Source: Micromonospora eburnea (lineage in GTDB: Bacteria > Actinomycetota > Actinomycetes > Mycobacteriales > Micromonosporaceae). From it: 64,000 nucleotides of DNA. The DNA lies in contig NZ_FMHY01000002.1 in NCBI RefSeq assembly GCF_900090225.1, positions 1,922,001-1,986,000 on the forward strand. The letters are read 5' to 3'. The notes below the pieces were generated by a model. It saw nothing but the letters and a program-made list of their open reading frames with translations, was not told the origin of the DNA and did not search any database. A program made the position numbers and the translations under genes. Shown in pieces: positions 24,361 through 33,202 of this stretch; the stretch's first letter is position 1, and each line of letters begins with the position of its first letter.

Positions 24361-24405
24361 GACCGCTCCCTCCGAGGTCCGACGCGCCGTGCGCGTGGCC
24401 CGGCG

Positions 24406-24431
24406 GTACCCCGTCAGGAAAATCGACAAAC
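24406..24431 (-). promoter_or_regulatory. SigB/SigF-type promoter-like sequence before yihY-like gene
   Basis: On the minus strand GTTT (24431-24428), 16 nt and GGGTAC (24411-24406). This is the closest match in the window to the SigB/SigF consensus, and it faces a second such element for the divergent ChaB gene. Confidence 0.55.
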
Positions 24432-24441
24432 GCCGGTGCCG

Positions 24442-24466
24442 GTTTGCCGCCGGGACGTGGGGGAAC
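24442..24466 (+). promoter_or_regulatory. SigB/SigF-type promoter-like sequence before ChaB gene
   Basis: GTTT (24442-24445), 15 nt and GGGAAC (24461-24466), 37 nt upstream of the ChaB ATG. It is divergent from the element at 24406-24431. Confidence 0.5.
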
Positions 24467-24502
24467 GGTCACAGGAACCCATCGAGACTCCAGGAGGACG
24501 AG

Positions 24503-24907
24503 ATGCCCGGGCGCGAGGTACTGCCCAGCACGCTGCGGCGTTCCCCGGACAAGGCGCAGCGGACCTGGGAGAAGACGCACGACTCGGCCGTGGAGACGTA
24601 CGGCGAGGGACAGCGGGCGCACCGCACCGCCTTCGCCGCGTTGAAGCACGAGTTCGAGAAGGTCGGCGACCACTGGGAGCCGAAGGGACGCAAGGGCCCG
24701 AGCGACCAGCAGGCTGCCGGCGGTGGTCCGGCCCGACGGGCGCCGACGGCCGTCGGGGTGGACGCCAACGCGCCCAAGGAGCACCTGATGGAGGTCGCCC
24801 GGAAACTGGACGTGCCGGGCCGGTCCCGGATGAACAAGCCGGAGCTGGTCAAGGCGATCCAGAAGGCGAACGACAAGGCGACCCGCGAGGCGCGCGGCGG
24901 TCGCTGA
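24503..24907 (+). CDS. ChaB-domain protein with Rho N-terminal-like domain
   Basis: A 134-aa basic protein. Residues about 7-60 form a ChaB domain (LPSTLRRSPDKAQRTWEKTHDSAVETYGEGQRAHRTAFAALKHEFEKVGDHW). A linker is followed by a Rho_N-like SAP-type helix pair (LMEVARKLDVPGRSRMNKPELVKAIQKAN). Family members with this pair probably bind nucleic acid. ATG 24503 has GGAGG. The E. coli link of ChaB to cation transport is historical and not supported for this architecture. Confidence 0.9.
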   Translation: MPGREVLPSTLRRSPDKAQRTWEKTHDSAVETYGEGQRAHRTAFAALKHEFEKVGDHWEPKGRKGPSDQQAAGGGPARRAPTAVGVDANAPKEHLMEVARKLDVPGRSRMNKPELVKAIQKANDKATREARGGR

Positions 24908-24921
24908 CCACGCCCGACGTG

Positions 24922-24953
24922 ACGGGAGCCCGGGATCGGCCTCGGGCTCCCGT
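24922..24953 (+). terminator. Rho-independent-like terminator
   Basis: A perfect 11-bp stem ACGGGAGCCCG (24922-24932) / CGGGCTCCCGT (24943-24953) with a 10-nt loop, 14 nt after the ChaB stop and just before the end of the convergent aldehyde dehydrogenase. Confidence 0.8.
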
Positions 24954-24961
24954 TGCCGTGC

Positions 24962-26395
24962 TCACCAGTGGCCGCCGCCGGGGGCCTCGATGTGCACGGC
25001 CTTGACCGTGCTGAACTCGTCGAGCAGCTCCGGGCCGTACCCGAAGCCCTGGCCGCTGCCGCGGCGCGGCTGCGCGGCACCGCCCGGCGCACCCCCGAAG
25101 ACCGCGTTGATCTTGACGGTGCCCGCCGGCAGTTCCCGCCAGGCCCGGTGGGCGTGGCTCATCGAACCGGTCAGCACCGTGGCGGCCAGCCCGTACGGGG
25201 AGTCGGCCGCGCAGCGCAGCCCCTCGCTGAACGAGTCCACCACGACCACCGGGGCGACCGGCCCGAACGTCTCCTCGCGGACCAGGGCCATCTCGTGCCG
25301 GCAGTCGGCGACCACGGTCGCCGGGTAGAAGGCTCCCGGCCCGTCCGGTATCTCGCCGCCGGTGCGGACCCGCGCCCCTTCGGCCGTCGCCGCGGTGACC
25401 TGCCCGTGCACGTGGTCCCGGTGCCGCCGGTCGACCAGCGGCCCGAGCTGCGTGCCCGGGTCCCGGCCCGGGCCCACCCGGAGCGCCTCGGCCCGCTCGA
25501 CCAGCGCGTCGACGAAGTCCTCGGCGAGGTCCCGGTGCACGTAGATCCGTTCCACCGCGACGCAGATCTGCCCGGCGTTGGCGAAACAGCCCAACGCCGC
25601 CTGCTCGGCCGCCCAGATCGGATCGACGCCGGTGTCGACCACCAGCGGGTCGCTGCCGCCGTTCTCCAGCAGCACCTTCGCGCGGGTGCGGGCGCCGGCG
25701 GCGGCGATCGCCCGGCCGGTGGCGGTGGACCCGACGTGGGCGACCACGTCCACGTCCTGCCCGGCCAGCGCCGCGCCCACCTCACCGCCACCGGTGAGCA
25801 GCGACAGCACGCCGGCCGGCAGCGCGGAGTCCAGCGCCCTCGCCAGCAGCCAGCCGGTGGCGGGGACGCGCTCGCTCGGCTTGTAGAGCACCACGTTGCC
25901 GGTGACCAGGGCCGCGCCGAGCAGCCCGCAGGAGACCGCCACCGGGTCGTTCCACGGGGTGATCGCGGCGACCACGCCGCGCGGCTCGGGGGCCATGAAG
26001 TCGAGCGCGGAGTGGGCGCCGTGCAGCGTCCGCCCGCCGCGTACCGGGCCCAGTTCCGCGTACTGCCGCAGCGTGCCGACACCGGCCGCCACGCCGCCGC
26101 GCGCGTCGTCCAGCGGCTTGCCCATCTCCGCCGTGGTGGCCCCGGCCAGTTCCTCGGCGACGGCCGCCACCGCGTCCGCCGCACGGTGCAGCGCCGCCGC
26201 CCGCTGCGCCGGATCGGTCGCCGCCCACTCGGCCGCCGCCTCCCGGGCGGCCTCGACCGCCTTGGCCACCTCGTCCGCCGTCGCCACCGGTACGGTGGTT
26301 ACCGGGGAGCCGTCGGCCGGATCGTGTACGACCAGTTCGCCTCCCGCGCCCCCGGCACCCCACACTCCACCTATGAGCTGTGCAACCGTGTACAT
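24962..26395 (-). CDS. NAD(P)-dependent aldehyde dehydrogenase
   Basis: A 477-aa cytosolic aldehyde dehydrogenase. Visible features are PWNDPVAVSCG, the cofactor-binding YKPSERVPATGW and HVGSTATGRAIAA, the general base Glu in VLLENGGSDPLVV, the nucleophilic Cys in FANAGQICVAVERIYVH, and REETFGPVAPV. ATG 26395 is used; downstream starts are possible. It is divergent from the FAD oxidoreductase at 26468 with only 72 bp between. Together they could oxidise an isoprenoid or carotenoid-derived substrate, but that is inferred from adjacency only. Confidence 0.95.
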   Translation of the reverse strand: MYTVAQLIGGVWGAGGAGGELVVHDPADGSPVTTVPVATADEVAKAVEAAREAAAEWAATDPAQRAAALHRAADAVAAVAEELAGATTAEMGKPLDDARGGVAAGVGTLRQYAELGPVRGGRTLHGAHSALDFMAPEPRGVVAAITPWNDPVAVSCGLLGAALVTGNVVLYKPSERVPATGWLLARALDSALPAGVLSLLTGGGEVGAALAGQDVDVVAHVGSTATGRAIAAAGARTRAKVLLENGGSDPLVVDTGVDPIWAAEQAALGCFANAGQICVAVERIYVHRDLAEDFVDALVERAEALRVGPGRDPGTQLGPLVDRRHRDHVHGQVTAATAEGARVRTGGEIPDGPGAFYPATVVADCRHEMALVREETFGPVAPVVVVDSFSEGLRCAADSPYGLAATVLTGSMSHAHRAWRELPAGTVKINAVFGGAPGGAAQPRRGSGQGFGYGPELLDEFSTVKAVHIEAPGGGHW

Positions 26396-26467
26396 GCGGC
26401 AGTGGATGCCCCGGTGCGGGCGCGGCAAACGCGTTTCGCCCGGTAACCGGCCGGGTAGGAGGATCTG

Positions 26468-28066
26468 ATGGAGCCCACCGGCACGGCGGACGCCGTCGTC
26501 GTCGGCGCCGGTCACAACGGGCTGGTGGCCGCGAACCTGTTGGCCGACGCGGGCTGGGACGTCCTCGTACTGGAGGCCACCCAGGTGCCCGGCGGGGCGG
26601 TCCGGTCCGCCCAGGTCACCGCCCCCGGCTACCTCAGCGACCTCTACAGCTCCTTCTATCCGCTTGGGTACGCCTCGCCGGTGCTGCGCGGGCTCGACCT
26701 GGACCGGTACGGGCTGGCCTGGACGCACGCCCCGGACGTGCTGGCCCACCTGTTTCCCGACGGGCGGGCGGCGGTACTCAACCGAGACCCGGACGTCACC
26801 GCGGCCTCGCTGTCGGCGTTCGCCCCCGCCGACGGGGACCGCTGGCGGCACGCGTACGCCGACTGGTGCCGGGTCGCCGAGCCGATGCTGGACACCATCA
26901 CCACCCCGTTCCCGCCGGTCCGTGGCGGGCTGAACCTGCTGCGCCGGCTGCACGTGTCCGGGGCGCTCCGGCTGGCCCGGCGGCTGGTGGTGCCCGCACG
27001 CCGGCTCGGCGACGAGTTGTTCGACGGCGAGGGCGGGCCGGCACTGCTCGTCGGCTGCGCGGTGCACACCGACCTGTCCCCCGAGGACGCCGGGTCCGGG
27101 GTGTACGGGTGGCTGCTGGCCATGCTCGGCCAGCAGGTCGGCTGGCCGGTGCCGGTGGGCGGCGCCCAACTGATCACCGACGCGCTGGTGGCCCGGCTAA
27201 TCGAGCGGGGCGGCCGGATCGACTACGGCACCCCGGTCGACCGGGTGCTCGTCGCCCGGGGCCGGGCGTTGGGGGTGCGTACCGCCGACGGCGCCACCTG
27301 GCGGGCCCGCCGGGCCGTGCTGGCAGATGTGCCCGCCCCGGCGCTCTACCTGGACCTGGTCGGCGCCGCGGCGCTGCCGACCCGGCTGGTCGAGGACCTG
27401 GCGCACTTCCGGTGGGACGGCTCCACGTTGAAGGTGGACTGGGCGCTGTCCGCACCGGTGCCGTGGAAGAACCCGGCCGTGGCGGGTGCCGGCACCGTAC
27501 ACCTCGGCGCCGACCTGAACGGGCTCACCGCGTACGCGGCGGCGCTGGCCCGGCAGGAGGTGCCCCGGGACCCGTTCCTGCTGGTGGGGCAGATGTCGGT
27601 GGCGGATCCGAGCCGCTCGCCGGCCGGCACCGAGTCGCTCTGGTCGTACACCCACCTGCCGTTCCGCCGGCACTGGCGGGCCGAGGAGATCGCCGCCCAC
27701 CTGGAGCGGGTGGAGGGGGTGCTGGAGGAAGCCGCCCCGGGCTTCCGTTCGCTGATCGTCGGGCGGCACGTGGCCGGCCCGGCCGACCTGGAGGCCGGCG
27801 ACCCGAGCCTGGTCGGCGGCGCGATCGGCGGCGGCACCGCGGCCGCGTACCAGCAGCTCTTCCTGCGGCCGATCCCCGGACTGGGCCGCGCGGACACCCC
27901 GGTGGACCGGCTCTTCCTGGCCAGTTCGTCGGCGCACCCGGGCGGCGGGGTGCACGGTGCGCCCGGCGCGAACGCCGCGCGGGCGGCCCTCGCCCGGGAT
28001 CGCACCCTCACCGGCGGCCTGTACGCGGGCGCGATCGGCGCCGCGCACCGGACGCTCTACCGCTGA
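26468..28066 (+). CDS. FAD-dependent oxidoreductase, phytoene desaturase-like
   Basis: A 532-aa flavin amine-oxidase/CrtI-fold protein. The dinucleotide fold is AVVVGAGHNGLVAANLLADAGWDVLVLEA followed by GGAVRSAQ. The C-terminal FAD contact reads LFLASSSAHPGGGVHGAPGANAARAAL, matching the P-G-x-G-V family signature. It belongs to the broad COG1233 group, which includes carotene desaturases, isomerases and pyranose-type oxidases; no crtB or crtE is near, so carotenoid synthesis is not implied. ATG 26468 follows TAGGAGGATCTG, an excellent site. Confidence 0.93.
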   Translation: MEPTGTADAVVVGAGHNGLVAANLLADAGWDVLVLEATQVPGGAVRSAQVTAPGYLSDLYSSFYPLGYASPVLRGLDLDRYGLAWTHAPDVLAHLFPDGRAAVLNRDPDVTAASLSAFAPADGDRWRHAYADWCRVAEPMLDTITTPFPPVRGGLNLLRRLHVSGALRLARRLVVPARRLGDELFDGEGGPALLVGCAVHTDLSPEDAGSGVYGWLLAMLGQQVGWPVPVGGAQLITDALVARLIERGGRIDYGTPVDRVLVARGRALGVRTADGATWRARRAVLADVPAPALYLDLVGAAALPTRLVEDLAHFRWDGSTLKVDWALSAPVPWKNPAVAGAGTVHLGADLNGLTAYAAALARQEVPRDPFLLVGQMSVADPSRSPAGTESLWSYTHLPFRRHWRAEEIAAHLERVEGVLEEAAPGFRSLIVGRHVAGPADLEAGDPSLVGGAIGGGTAAAYQQLFLRPIPGLGRADTPVDRLFLASSSAHPGGGVHGAPGANAARAALARDRTLTGGLYAGAIGAAHRTLYR

Positions 28067-28093
28067 GCCCCGCCGCGGTGGGTGCGAGAACCG

Positions 28094-28120
28094 CACGCTG
28101 CGTCACGGTGGCGCAGCGTG
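28094..28120. terminator. Hairpin terminator between convergent genes
   Basis: CACGCTGCG (28094-28102) pairs perfectly with CGCAGCGTG (28112-28120) around a 9-nt loop, 27 nt after the FAD oxidoreductase stop and ahead of the end of the convergent Dpm1-like gene. Confidence 0.65.
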
Positions 28121-28147
28121 GGGTCAGCGGGTGGTGCGAGGGTCGGC

Positions 28148-28924
28148 TCAGCCACCCAGGTTGCGGTGCCGGCTACGCAGCCGGAACGGCATCAGCGCGC
28201 TCTCGATCTTGGTGGCGGTGGTCATCTTCGAGTCGCCGTCCCGGCGCTCCTCGAAGCGGATCGGCACCTCCAGGATGGTGTGCCCGAGCTTGGTGGCGAG
28301 GTAGTGCATCTCCACCTGGAAGCTGTAGCCGTTGGACTGCACCCGCTCCAGCCCGATGTCACGCAGCGCGTCCGCCCGCCAGATCTTGAAGCCGGCGGTC
28401 AGGTCCCGGATCCGCACCCGCAGCAGCGTGTGCACGTAGAGGTTGGCCCAGCCGCTGAGCGCGCGCCGGTACAGCGGCCAGTTCTCGTCCAGCTCGCCGC
28501 CGGGCACGTACCGTGAGCCGATGACCACGCTGGCCTGGGTGGCGAGCAGCGCGCCGAGCATGCCGGGCAGCGCCTCGGGCGGGTGGGACAGGTCCGCGTC
28601 CATCTGCGCGACGAACTCCGCGCCCCCGTCGAGCGCCCGCCCGATCCCGTCCACGTACGCCCGGCCGAGCCCCTCCTTGCCCGGGCGGTGCGCCACCTGC
28701 ACCCGCTCGGGGTGCTCCAGGGCCAACTTGTCGGCGACCTCACCGGTCCCGTCGGGGGAGTTGTCGTCCGCGACAAGCACCTTCAACCCGGGCAGCGGCA
28801 GGGCGAGAAGTCGCTCGACCAGCGTCGGAAGGTTGCCCGCCTCGTTGTAGGTCGGAACGACCACGGTCAGGCGTGCGTCGCGCCACGGCGAGGGCAACTG
28901 CACGGGTTCGATCATCACGGACAT
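28148..28924 (-). CDS. Polyprenol monophosphomannose synthase-like GT2 (Dpm1/Ppm1 type)
   Basis: A 258-aa GT2 enzyme predicted to make polyprenyl-phosphate mannose from GDP-mannose. Motifs: VVVPTYNEAGNLPTLVERLL, VADDNSPDGTGEVADKL, GLGRAYVDGI, AQMDADLSHPPEALPGML (the DxD-type motif), GSRYVPGG, and TAGFKIWRADAL. There is no C-terminal membrane domain, as in soluble Dpm1-type proteins. ATG 28924 is provisional; 28963 and 28918 are in frame. Polyprenyl-phosphate mannose could feed wall or protein glycosylation. It is divergent from the heptose operon. Confidence 0.92.
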   Translation of the reverse strand: MSVMIEPVQLPSPWRDARLTVVVPTYNEAGNLPTLVERLLALPLPGLKVLVADDNSPDGTGEVADKLALEHPERVQVAHRPGKEGLGRAYVDGIGRALDGGAEFVAQMDADLSHPPEALPGMLGALLATQASVVIGSRYVPGGELDENWPLYRRALSGWANLYVHTLLRVRIRDLTAGFKIWRADALRDIGLERVQSNGYSFQVEMHYLATKLGHTILEVPIRFEERRDGDSKMTTATKIESALMPFRLRSRHRNLGG

Positions 28925-29301
28925 CCTCGGTCGGCCGACATCTTCACCTGAGAGGGTAGCCATTCGCCGCCGTCTGGTTGTACGGACGCCCGCTCGATCC
29001 CGTCCTGTCAAGATCTGTACACCCGTCCGGTGGCCGTACTGGTCAGGCCCTGATCGACCACCTGCCGCACACCTGGTCGGGCCCGGGTTCGGGCGGCTCT
29101 GGCGTTGGTGTGACTCGTTCGCGATATCAGTTCCAGCGGCTGCGACGAGTCATGCCAGCCTCAGCCGCACCACGCGGCCAGCCGCTCGCATCCCGGCCGG
29201 GTTAGCTTCTCGGGGGCGGCGGGTATCGCCGGACCGGGCCGGCGCGGCGGGGACGGGACGCCGGCCAGGCGGCACCGGCGGAGGCGGCTCCGCCGAAGTT
29301 G
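28925..29301. other. Intergenic region upstream of the heptose operon
   Basis: A 377-bp divergent spacer with no credible ORF. It holds an 8-bp inverted repeat TGACTCGT/ACGAGTCA (29111-29118 and 29145-29152), and a perfect CGGCGGAG-GCGG-CTCCGCCG hairpin at 29276-29295 ending about 6 nt before ATG 29302. The hairpin would block ribosome access to that start or end a leader transcript. Confidence 0.6.
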
Positions 29302-31029
29302 ATGTTTACTCCTCGGGGGCTCGGGAACCATTCGCCCGTGCGACGGGACCACGAGCGGGATCAGTTCAGGTCAGCCCGGGTTGACCCGGCCGCTGTCCGG
29401 TTCCCGTCCGGCCTGTACGACGCGGTGCTGCTGGACCGGGACGGCACGCTGATCGAGGACGTGCCCTACAACGGCGACCCGGAGAAGGTCCGCCCCGTAC
29501 CCGGAGCGCGGGAGGCCCTGGACCGGCTGCGCGCGGCCGGCCTGCGTCTGGCGGTGGTCAGCAACCAGTCCGGCCTGGCCCGGGGCTGCTTCACCGCGGA
29601 CGAACTGCGCCGGGTCAACGCCCGGGTGGAGGAACTGCTCGGGCCGTTCGACAGCTGGCAGATCTGCCCGCACGGCGAGCCGGACGGCTGCGCCTGCCGC
29701 AAGCCGGCCCCGGGCCTGGTGCACGCCGCCGCCCGGGCGCTGGGCACCACGCCGACCCGGTGCGTCCTGGTCGGCGACATCGGTGCCGACATGGTCGCCG
29801 CCGCCGCGGCCGGCGCCGCCGGCATCCTGGTGCCCACCCCGGCCACCCGGCCGGCGGAGGTGACCGGCGCGCCCACGGTTGCCGGTGACCTGCCGGGCGC
29901 GGTCACGGAGATCCTGCGCCGGATCCGCCTGGTGGCCGCCCCCGCCGCCGTGCCCCGGCGCGGCACGGTCCTGGTGGCGCGCAGCGACGCCGCCGGGGAT
30001 GTGCTGGTCACCGGCCCCGGCATCCGAGCGGTCGCCGCCAACGCGGAGCGGGTGGTGCTACTCTGCGGACCGCGGGGCCGGGCCGCCGCCGAACTGCTGC
30101 CCGGCGTGGACGAGATCGTCGAGTGGCCACTGCCGTGGATCGACGCCCCGGCCGGCGCGGTCGACCCGGCGGACCTGCGTCGACTCACCGACCGGCTCGC
30201 CGCGCTCGGCGCGGAGGAGGCGGTCGTCTTCACCTCGTACCACCAGTCGGCGCTGCCCCTCGCCCTGCTGCTGCGGATGGCGGGGATAGCCCGGATCAGC
30301 GCGATCAGCGACGACTACCCGGGCTCCCTGCTCGATGTCCGGCACCGGGTGCCGGTCGGGGTGCCGGAACCGGAACGGGCGCTCTCCCTCGCCGCCGCCG
30401 CCGGCTTCGCGCTGCCCGCCGACGACGAGCCGGGCCTGCGCCTGCGCGTCGACCGGCTGCCGCCCGCCCCGGCCGGGCCGGGGGAGCCGGGCTACGTCGT
30501 GCTCCACCCGGGCTCCTCGGTGGAGACCCGGGCCTGCCCGCCCGAACTGGCCGCCCGGATCGTCCGGGTGCTCAGCGCCGCCGGCCACCGGGTGGTGGTG
30601 ACCGGCGGACCGGACGAACGGGAGCTGACCGCCCGGGTCGCCGCCGCCGGCGGCCTCGACCTGGGCGGATGCACCGGACTCGGCGAACTCGCCGCGGTGA
30701 TCGCCCGGGCTGGCGCGCTGGTGGTCGGCAACACCGGGCCGGCGCACCTGGCCGCCGCGCTCGGCGTACCGGTGGTCAGCCTGTTCGCCCCCACCGTCCC
30801 GTTCGGGCAGTGGGGGCCGTACCGGGTGCCGGCCGTCCGGCTCGGCGACGCCGGGGCGGCCTGCCGGGACACCCGCGCCACCCGCTGCCCGGTCCCCGGC
30901 CACCCCTGCCTCTCGGCCGTCGAGCCGGGGCGGGTGCTGGAGGCGTTGCGGCTGCTCGGCGTACCCGCCGACGCGCCGGAGCCCCCGGCCGCGCGGCCGG
31001 CCGTCCCCGCCTGCGGGGTGGTGCGATGA
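29302..31029 (+). CDS. Fusion of GmhB-type heptose bisphosphate phosphatase and GT9 heptosyltransferase
   Basis: A 575-aa bifunctional protein. The N-terminal half (about 40-195) is a HAD phosphatase of the GmhB type: LLDRDGTLIED, VVSNQSGLARG, the zinc loop CPHGEPDGCACRKP and LVGDIGADMVAAAAAG. It should convert heptose 1,7-bisphosphate to the 1-phosphate. The C-terminal half (about 205-560) is a GT9 heptosyltransferase: LVARSDAAGDVLVTGPGIRA, VLHPGSSVE, VVTGGPDERELT and VVGNTGPAHLAAALGVPVVSLFAPT. The pair is normally two proteins. It is the first gene of the operon; the next gene overlaps it (ATGA). The start is uncertain (TTG 29299, ATG 29302 or GTG 29338), with a hairpin just upstream. Confidence 0.9.
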   Translation: MFTPRGLGNHSPVRRDHERDQFRSARVDPAAVRFPSGLYDAVLLDRDGTLIEDVPYNGDPEKVRPVPGAREALDRLRAAGLRLAVVSNQSGLARGCFTADELRRVNARVEELLGPFDSWQICPHGEPDGCACRKPAPGLVHAAARALGTTPTRCVLVGDIGADMVAAAAAGAAGILVPTPATRPAEVTGAPTVAGDLPGAVTEILRRIRLVAAPAAVPRRGTVLVARSDAAGDVLVTGPGIRAVAANAERVVLLCGPRGRAAAELLPGVDEIVEWPLPWIDAPAGAVDPADLRRLTDRLAALGAEEAVVFTSYHQSALPLALLLRMAGIARISAISDDYPGSLLDVRHRVPVGVPEPERALSLAAAAGFALPADDEPGLRLRVDRLPPAPAGPGEPGYVVLHPGSSVETRACPPELAARIVRVLSAAGHRVVVTGGPDERELTARVAAAGGLDLGGCTGLGELAAVIARAGALVVGNTGPAHLAAALGVPVVSLFAPTVPFGQWGPYRVPAVRLGDAGAACRDTRATRCPVPGHPCLSAVEPGRVLEALRLLGVPADAPEPPAARPAVPACGVVR

Positions 31030-32000
31030 ACGTGCTGGTCTGGCACGTGCACGGGTCGTGGACCACGTCATTCGTGCACGGCAAGCACCGCTACCTGGTG
31101 CCGGTCACCCCGGACCGGGGCCCGTACGGCCTCGGCCGCGCGCGCACCTACCCCTGGCCGGACAACGCCGTCGAGGTGACCCCGCAGGAGTTGCGCCGGT
31201 CCGAGGTGGACGTGGTGCTGCTCCAGCGCCCGGAGGAGTTCGACCTGGCCTGCGAGTGGCTGGGCCGCCGGGTGGGCCGCGACGTGCCGGCGATCTACGT
31301 CGAGCACAACACCCCGAAGGGCGACGTGCCGAACACCCGGCACCCGATGGCCGGCCGGGACGACCTGCTGCTCACCCATGTCACCCACTTCAACGAGCTG
31401 TTCTGGGACAACGGCGGCAGCCGTACCGCGGTGGTCGAGCACGGGGTGGTCGCCCCGGCCGTCGAGTGGACCGGCGAGCTGGACCGGCTCGCCGTCGTCA
31501 TCAACGAGCCGGTACGCCGCTGGCGGGTCACCGGCACCGACCTGCTGCCCCGCTTCGCCGAGATCGCCCCGCTGGACGTCTACGGCATGGGGGTGGCCGG
31601 ACTGGCCGACCGGCTCGGCCTGCCGCCGGAGCGGCTGACCAGCCACGACGACGTGCCGCAGCACGCCATGCACGGTGAGCTGGCCCGCCGGCGGGCGTAC
31701 CTGCACCTGTGCCGGTGGACCTCGCTCGGGCTCAGCCTGATCGAGGCGATGACCATCGGCATGCCGGTGGTGGCGTTGGCCACCACCGAGGCCGTGGAGG
31801 CGGTTCCGCCGTCCGCCGGCGCCCTCTCCACCCGGGTCGACGCGCTGCTGGAGGCGGCCCGCGGCCTCGTCGACGATCCGGTGGCGGCCCGCCGGGCGGG
31901 CGCCTCGGCCCGGGCCGCGGCCCGGAACCGCTACGGCCTGGAGCGTTTCCTCGCCGACTGGGACCGGCTGCTGGAGGAGGAAGTATGCGCATCGCGATGA
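31026..32000 (+). CDS. Glycosyltransferase (GT-B fold)
   Basis: A 324-aa predicted glycosyltransferase. It opens NVLVWHVHGSWTTSFVHGKH, with IYVEHNTPKGDVPNTRHP and HVTHFNELFWDNGG in the acceptor domain, and ends in a GT4-like donor-site motif (LHLCRWTSLGLSLIEAMTIGMPVVALATTEA) with the family Glu. Start ATG 31026 overlaps the previous stop (ATGA). Donor and acceptor are unknown. Its place in a heptose operon suggests it extends or caps the heptosylated product. Confidence 0.85.
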   Translation: MNVLVWHVHGSWTTSFVHGKHRYLVPVTPDRGPYGLGRARTYPWPDNAVEVTPQELRRSEVDVVLLQRPEEFDLACEWLGRRVGRDVPAIYVEHNTPKGDVPNTRHPMAGRDDLLLTHVTHFNELFWDNGGSRTAVVEHGVVAPAVEWTGELDRLAVVINEPVRRWRVTGTDLLPRFAEIAPLDVYGMGVAGLADRLGLPPERLTSHDDVPQHAMHGELARRRAYLHLCRWTSLGLSLIEAMTIGMPVVALATTEAVEAVPPSAGALSTRVDALLEAARGLVDDPVAARRAGASARAAARNRYGLERFLADWDRLLEEEVCASR

Positions 32001-33202
32001 TCTCGGAGCACGCCAGTCCGCTCGCCGTTCTCGGCGGAGAGGACGCCGGCGGCCAGAACACGCATGTCGCGGAGCTCTCCGCCGCGCTCGCGGCCGCCGG
32101 CCACGACGTCCGCGTCTACACCCGGCGCGACGCCGTGGACCTGCCGGTGACGGTCCGCGCTCCCGACGGCTACGACGTGGTGCACGTGCCCGCCGGGCCG
32201 GCCGAGCCGGTCGCCAAGGACGACCTGTTGCCGTACATGCCCGCGTTCGGGGAGTGGCTCGCCGAGCGGTGGCGGGTCGGCGACTGGCAGCCCGAGGTGG
32301 TCCACGGGCACTTCTGGATGAGCGGCCTCGCCGCCCTCGCCGCCGGCCGCCGCACCGGGGTGCCGGTGGTGCAGACGTACCACGCGCTCGGCACGGTCAA
32401 GCGGCGCCACCAGGGCGCGCAGGACACCAGCCCGCCGGGCCGGATCGGGCACGAGCGGGAGCTGGGCCGCTCGGTCGACCGGGTGGTGGCGCAGTGCCAG
32501 GACGAGGTCGCCGAGCTGGTCCGGATGGGTGTGCCCCGGTCCCGGATCACCGTCGTCCCGTCCGGGGTGAACCTGGCCACCTTCGCCCCGCTCGGCCCCG
32601 CGGCCGAACGGGACGGCGCCCGGCCCCGCGTCCTCACCGTCGGCCGGCTGGTGGAACGCAAGGGCTTCCAGGACGTCATCCGAGCCACCGCCCTGGTCCC
32701 CGACGCCGAGTGCGTGGTGGTGGGCGGGCCGCCGGCCGGGTTGCTGGAGACCGACGCGTACGCGCTGCGGCTGCGGGCGCTCGCCCGATCCTGCGGGATC
32801 GCCGATCGGGTCAAGCTGGTCGGCGCGGTACCGCGCGAGGAGATGGGGCGTTGGTACCGCTCGGCGGACGTACTCGTCGCCGCCCCCTGGTACGAGCCGT
32901 TCGGGCTCACCCCCCTCGAAGCGATGGCGTGTGGCGTACCGGTGATCGGCACCGCGGTCGGCGGCCTGATCGACACGGTGGTGCCCGGCCGGACCGGCGA
33001 CCTGGTGCCGGCCCGGGACCCCGCGGCGCTCGGCGCGGCGATCCGCCGGCTGTTCGGCGACCGGATCCGTCGCTTCGCGTACGCGACGGCGGCGCTGGAC
33101 CGGGCCCGCACCCACTACTCCTGGTCGACCACCGCGGAGCGGCTCGCCGGGCTGTACGGCGAGGTGACCGCCGTGCGTCGGCGCACCCGGGTGGTCGCCT
33201 GA
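31985..33202 (+). CDS. GT4 family glycosyltransferase
   Basis: A 405-aa GT-B retaining transferase. The N-terminal domain starts MRIAMISEHASPLAVLGGED and has AGGQNTHVAELSAALAAAGHDV. The donor domain has VLTVGRLVERKGFQDVIRA, VKLVGAVPREEMGRWYRSADVL and the EX7E-type motif PWYEPFGLTPLEAMACGVPVI. It resembles the MshA/sucrose-synthase branch. It overlaps the previous gene by 16 nt, with GGAGGAGG as ribosome site, and its stop overlaps gmhA (TGATG). The donor could be ADP-heptose, GDP-mannose or UDP-sugar. Confidence 0.93.
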   Translation: MRIAMISEHASPLAVLGGEDAGGQNTHVAELSAALAAAGHDVRVYTRRDAVDLPVTVRAPDGYDVVHVPAGPAEPVAKDDLLPYMPAFGEWLAERWRVGDWQPEVVHGHFWMSGLAALAAGRRTGVPVVQTYHALGTVKRRHQGAQDTSPPGRIGHERELGRSVDRVVAQCQDEVAELVRMGVPRSRITVVPSGVNLATFAPLGPAAERDGARPRVLTVGRLVERKGFQDVIRATALVPDAECVVVGGPPAGLLETDAYALRLRALARSCGIADRVKLVGAVPREEMGRWYRSADVLVAAPWYEPFGLTPLEAMACGVPVIGTAVGGLIDTVVPGRTGDLVPARDPAALGAAIRRLFGDRIRRFAYATAALDRARTHYSWSTTAERLAGLYGEVTAVRRRTRVVA

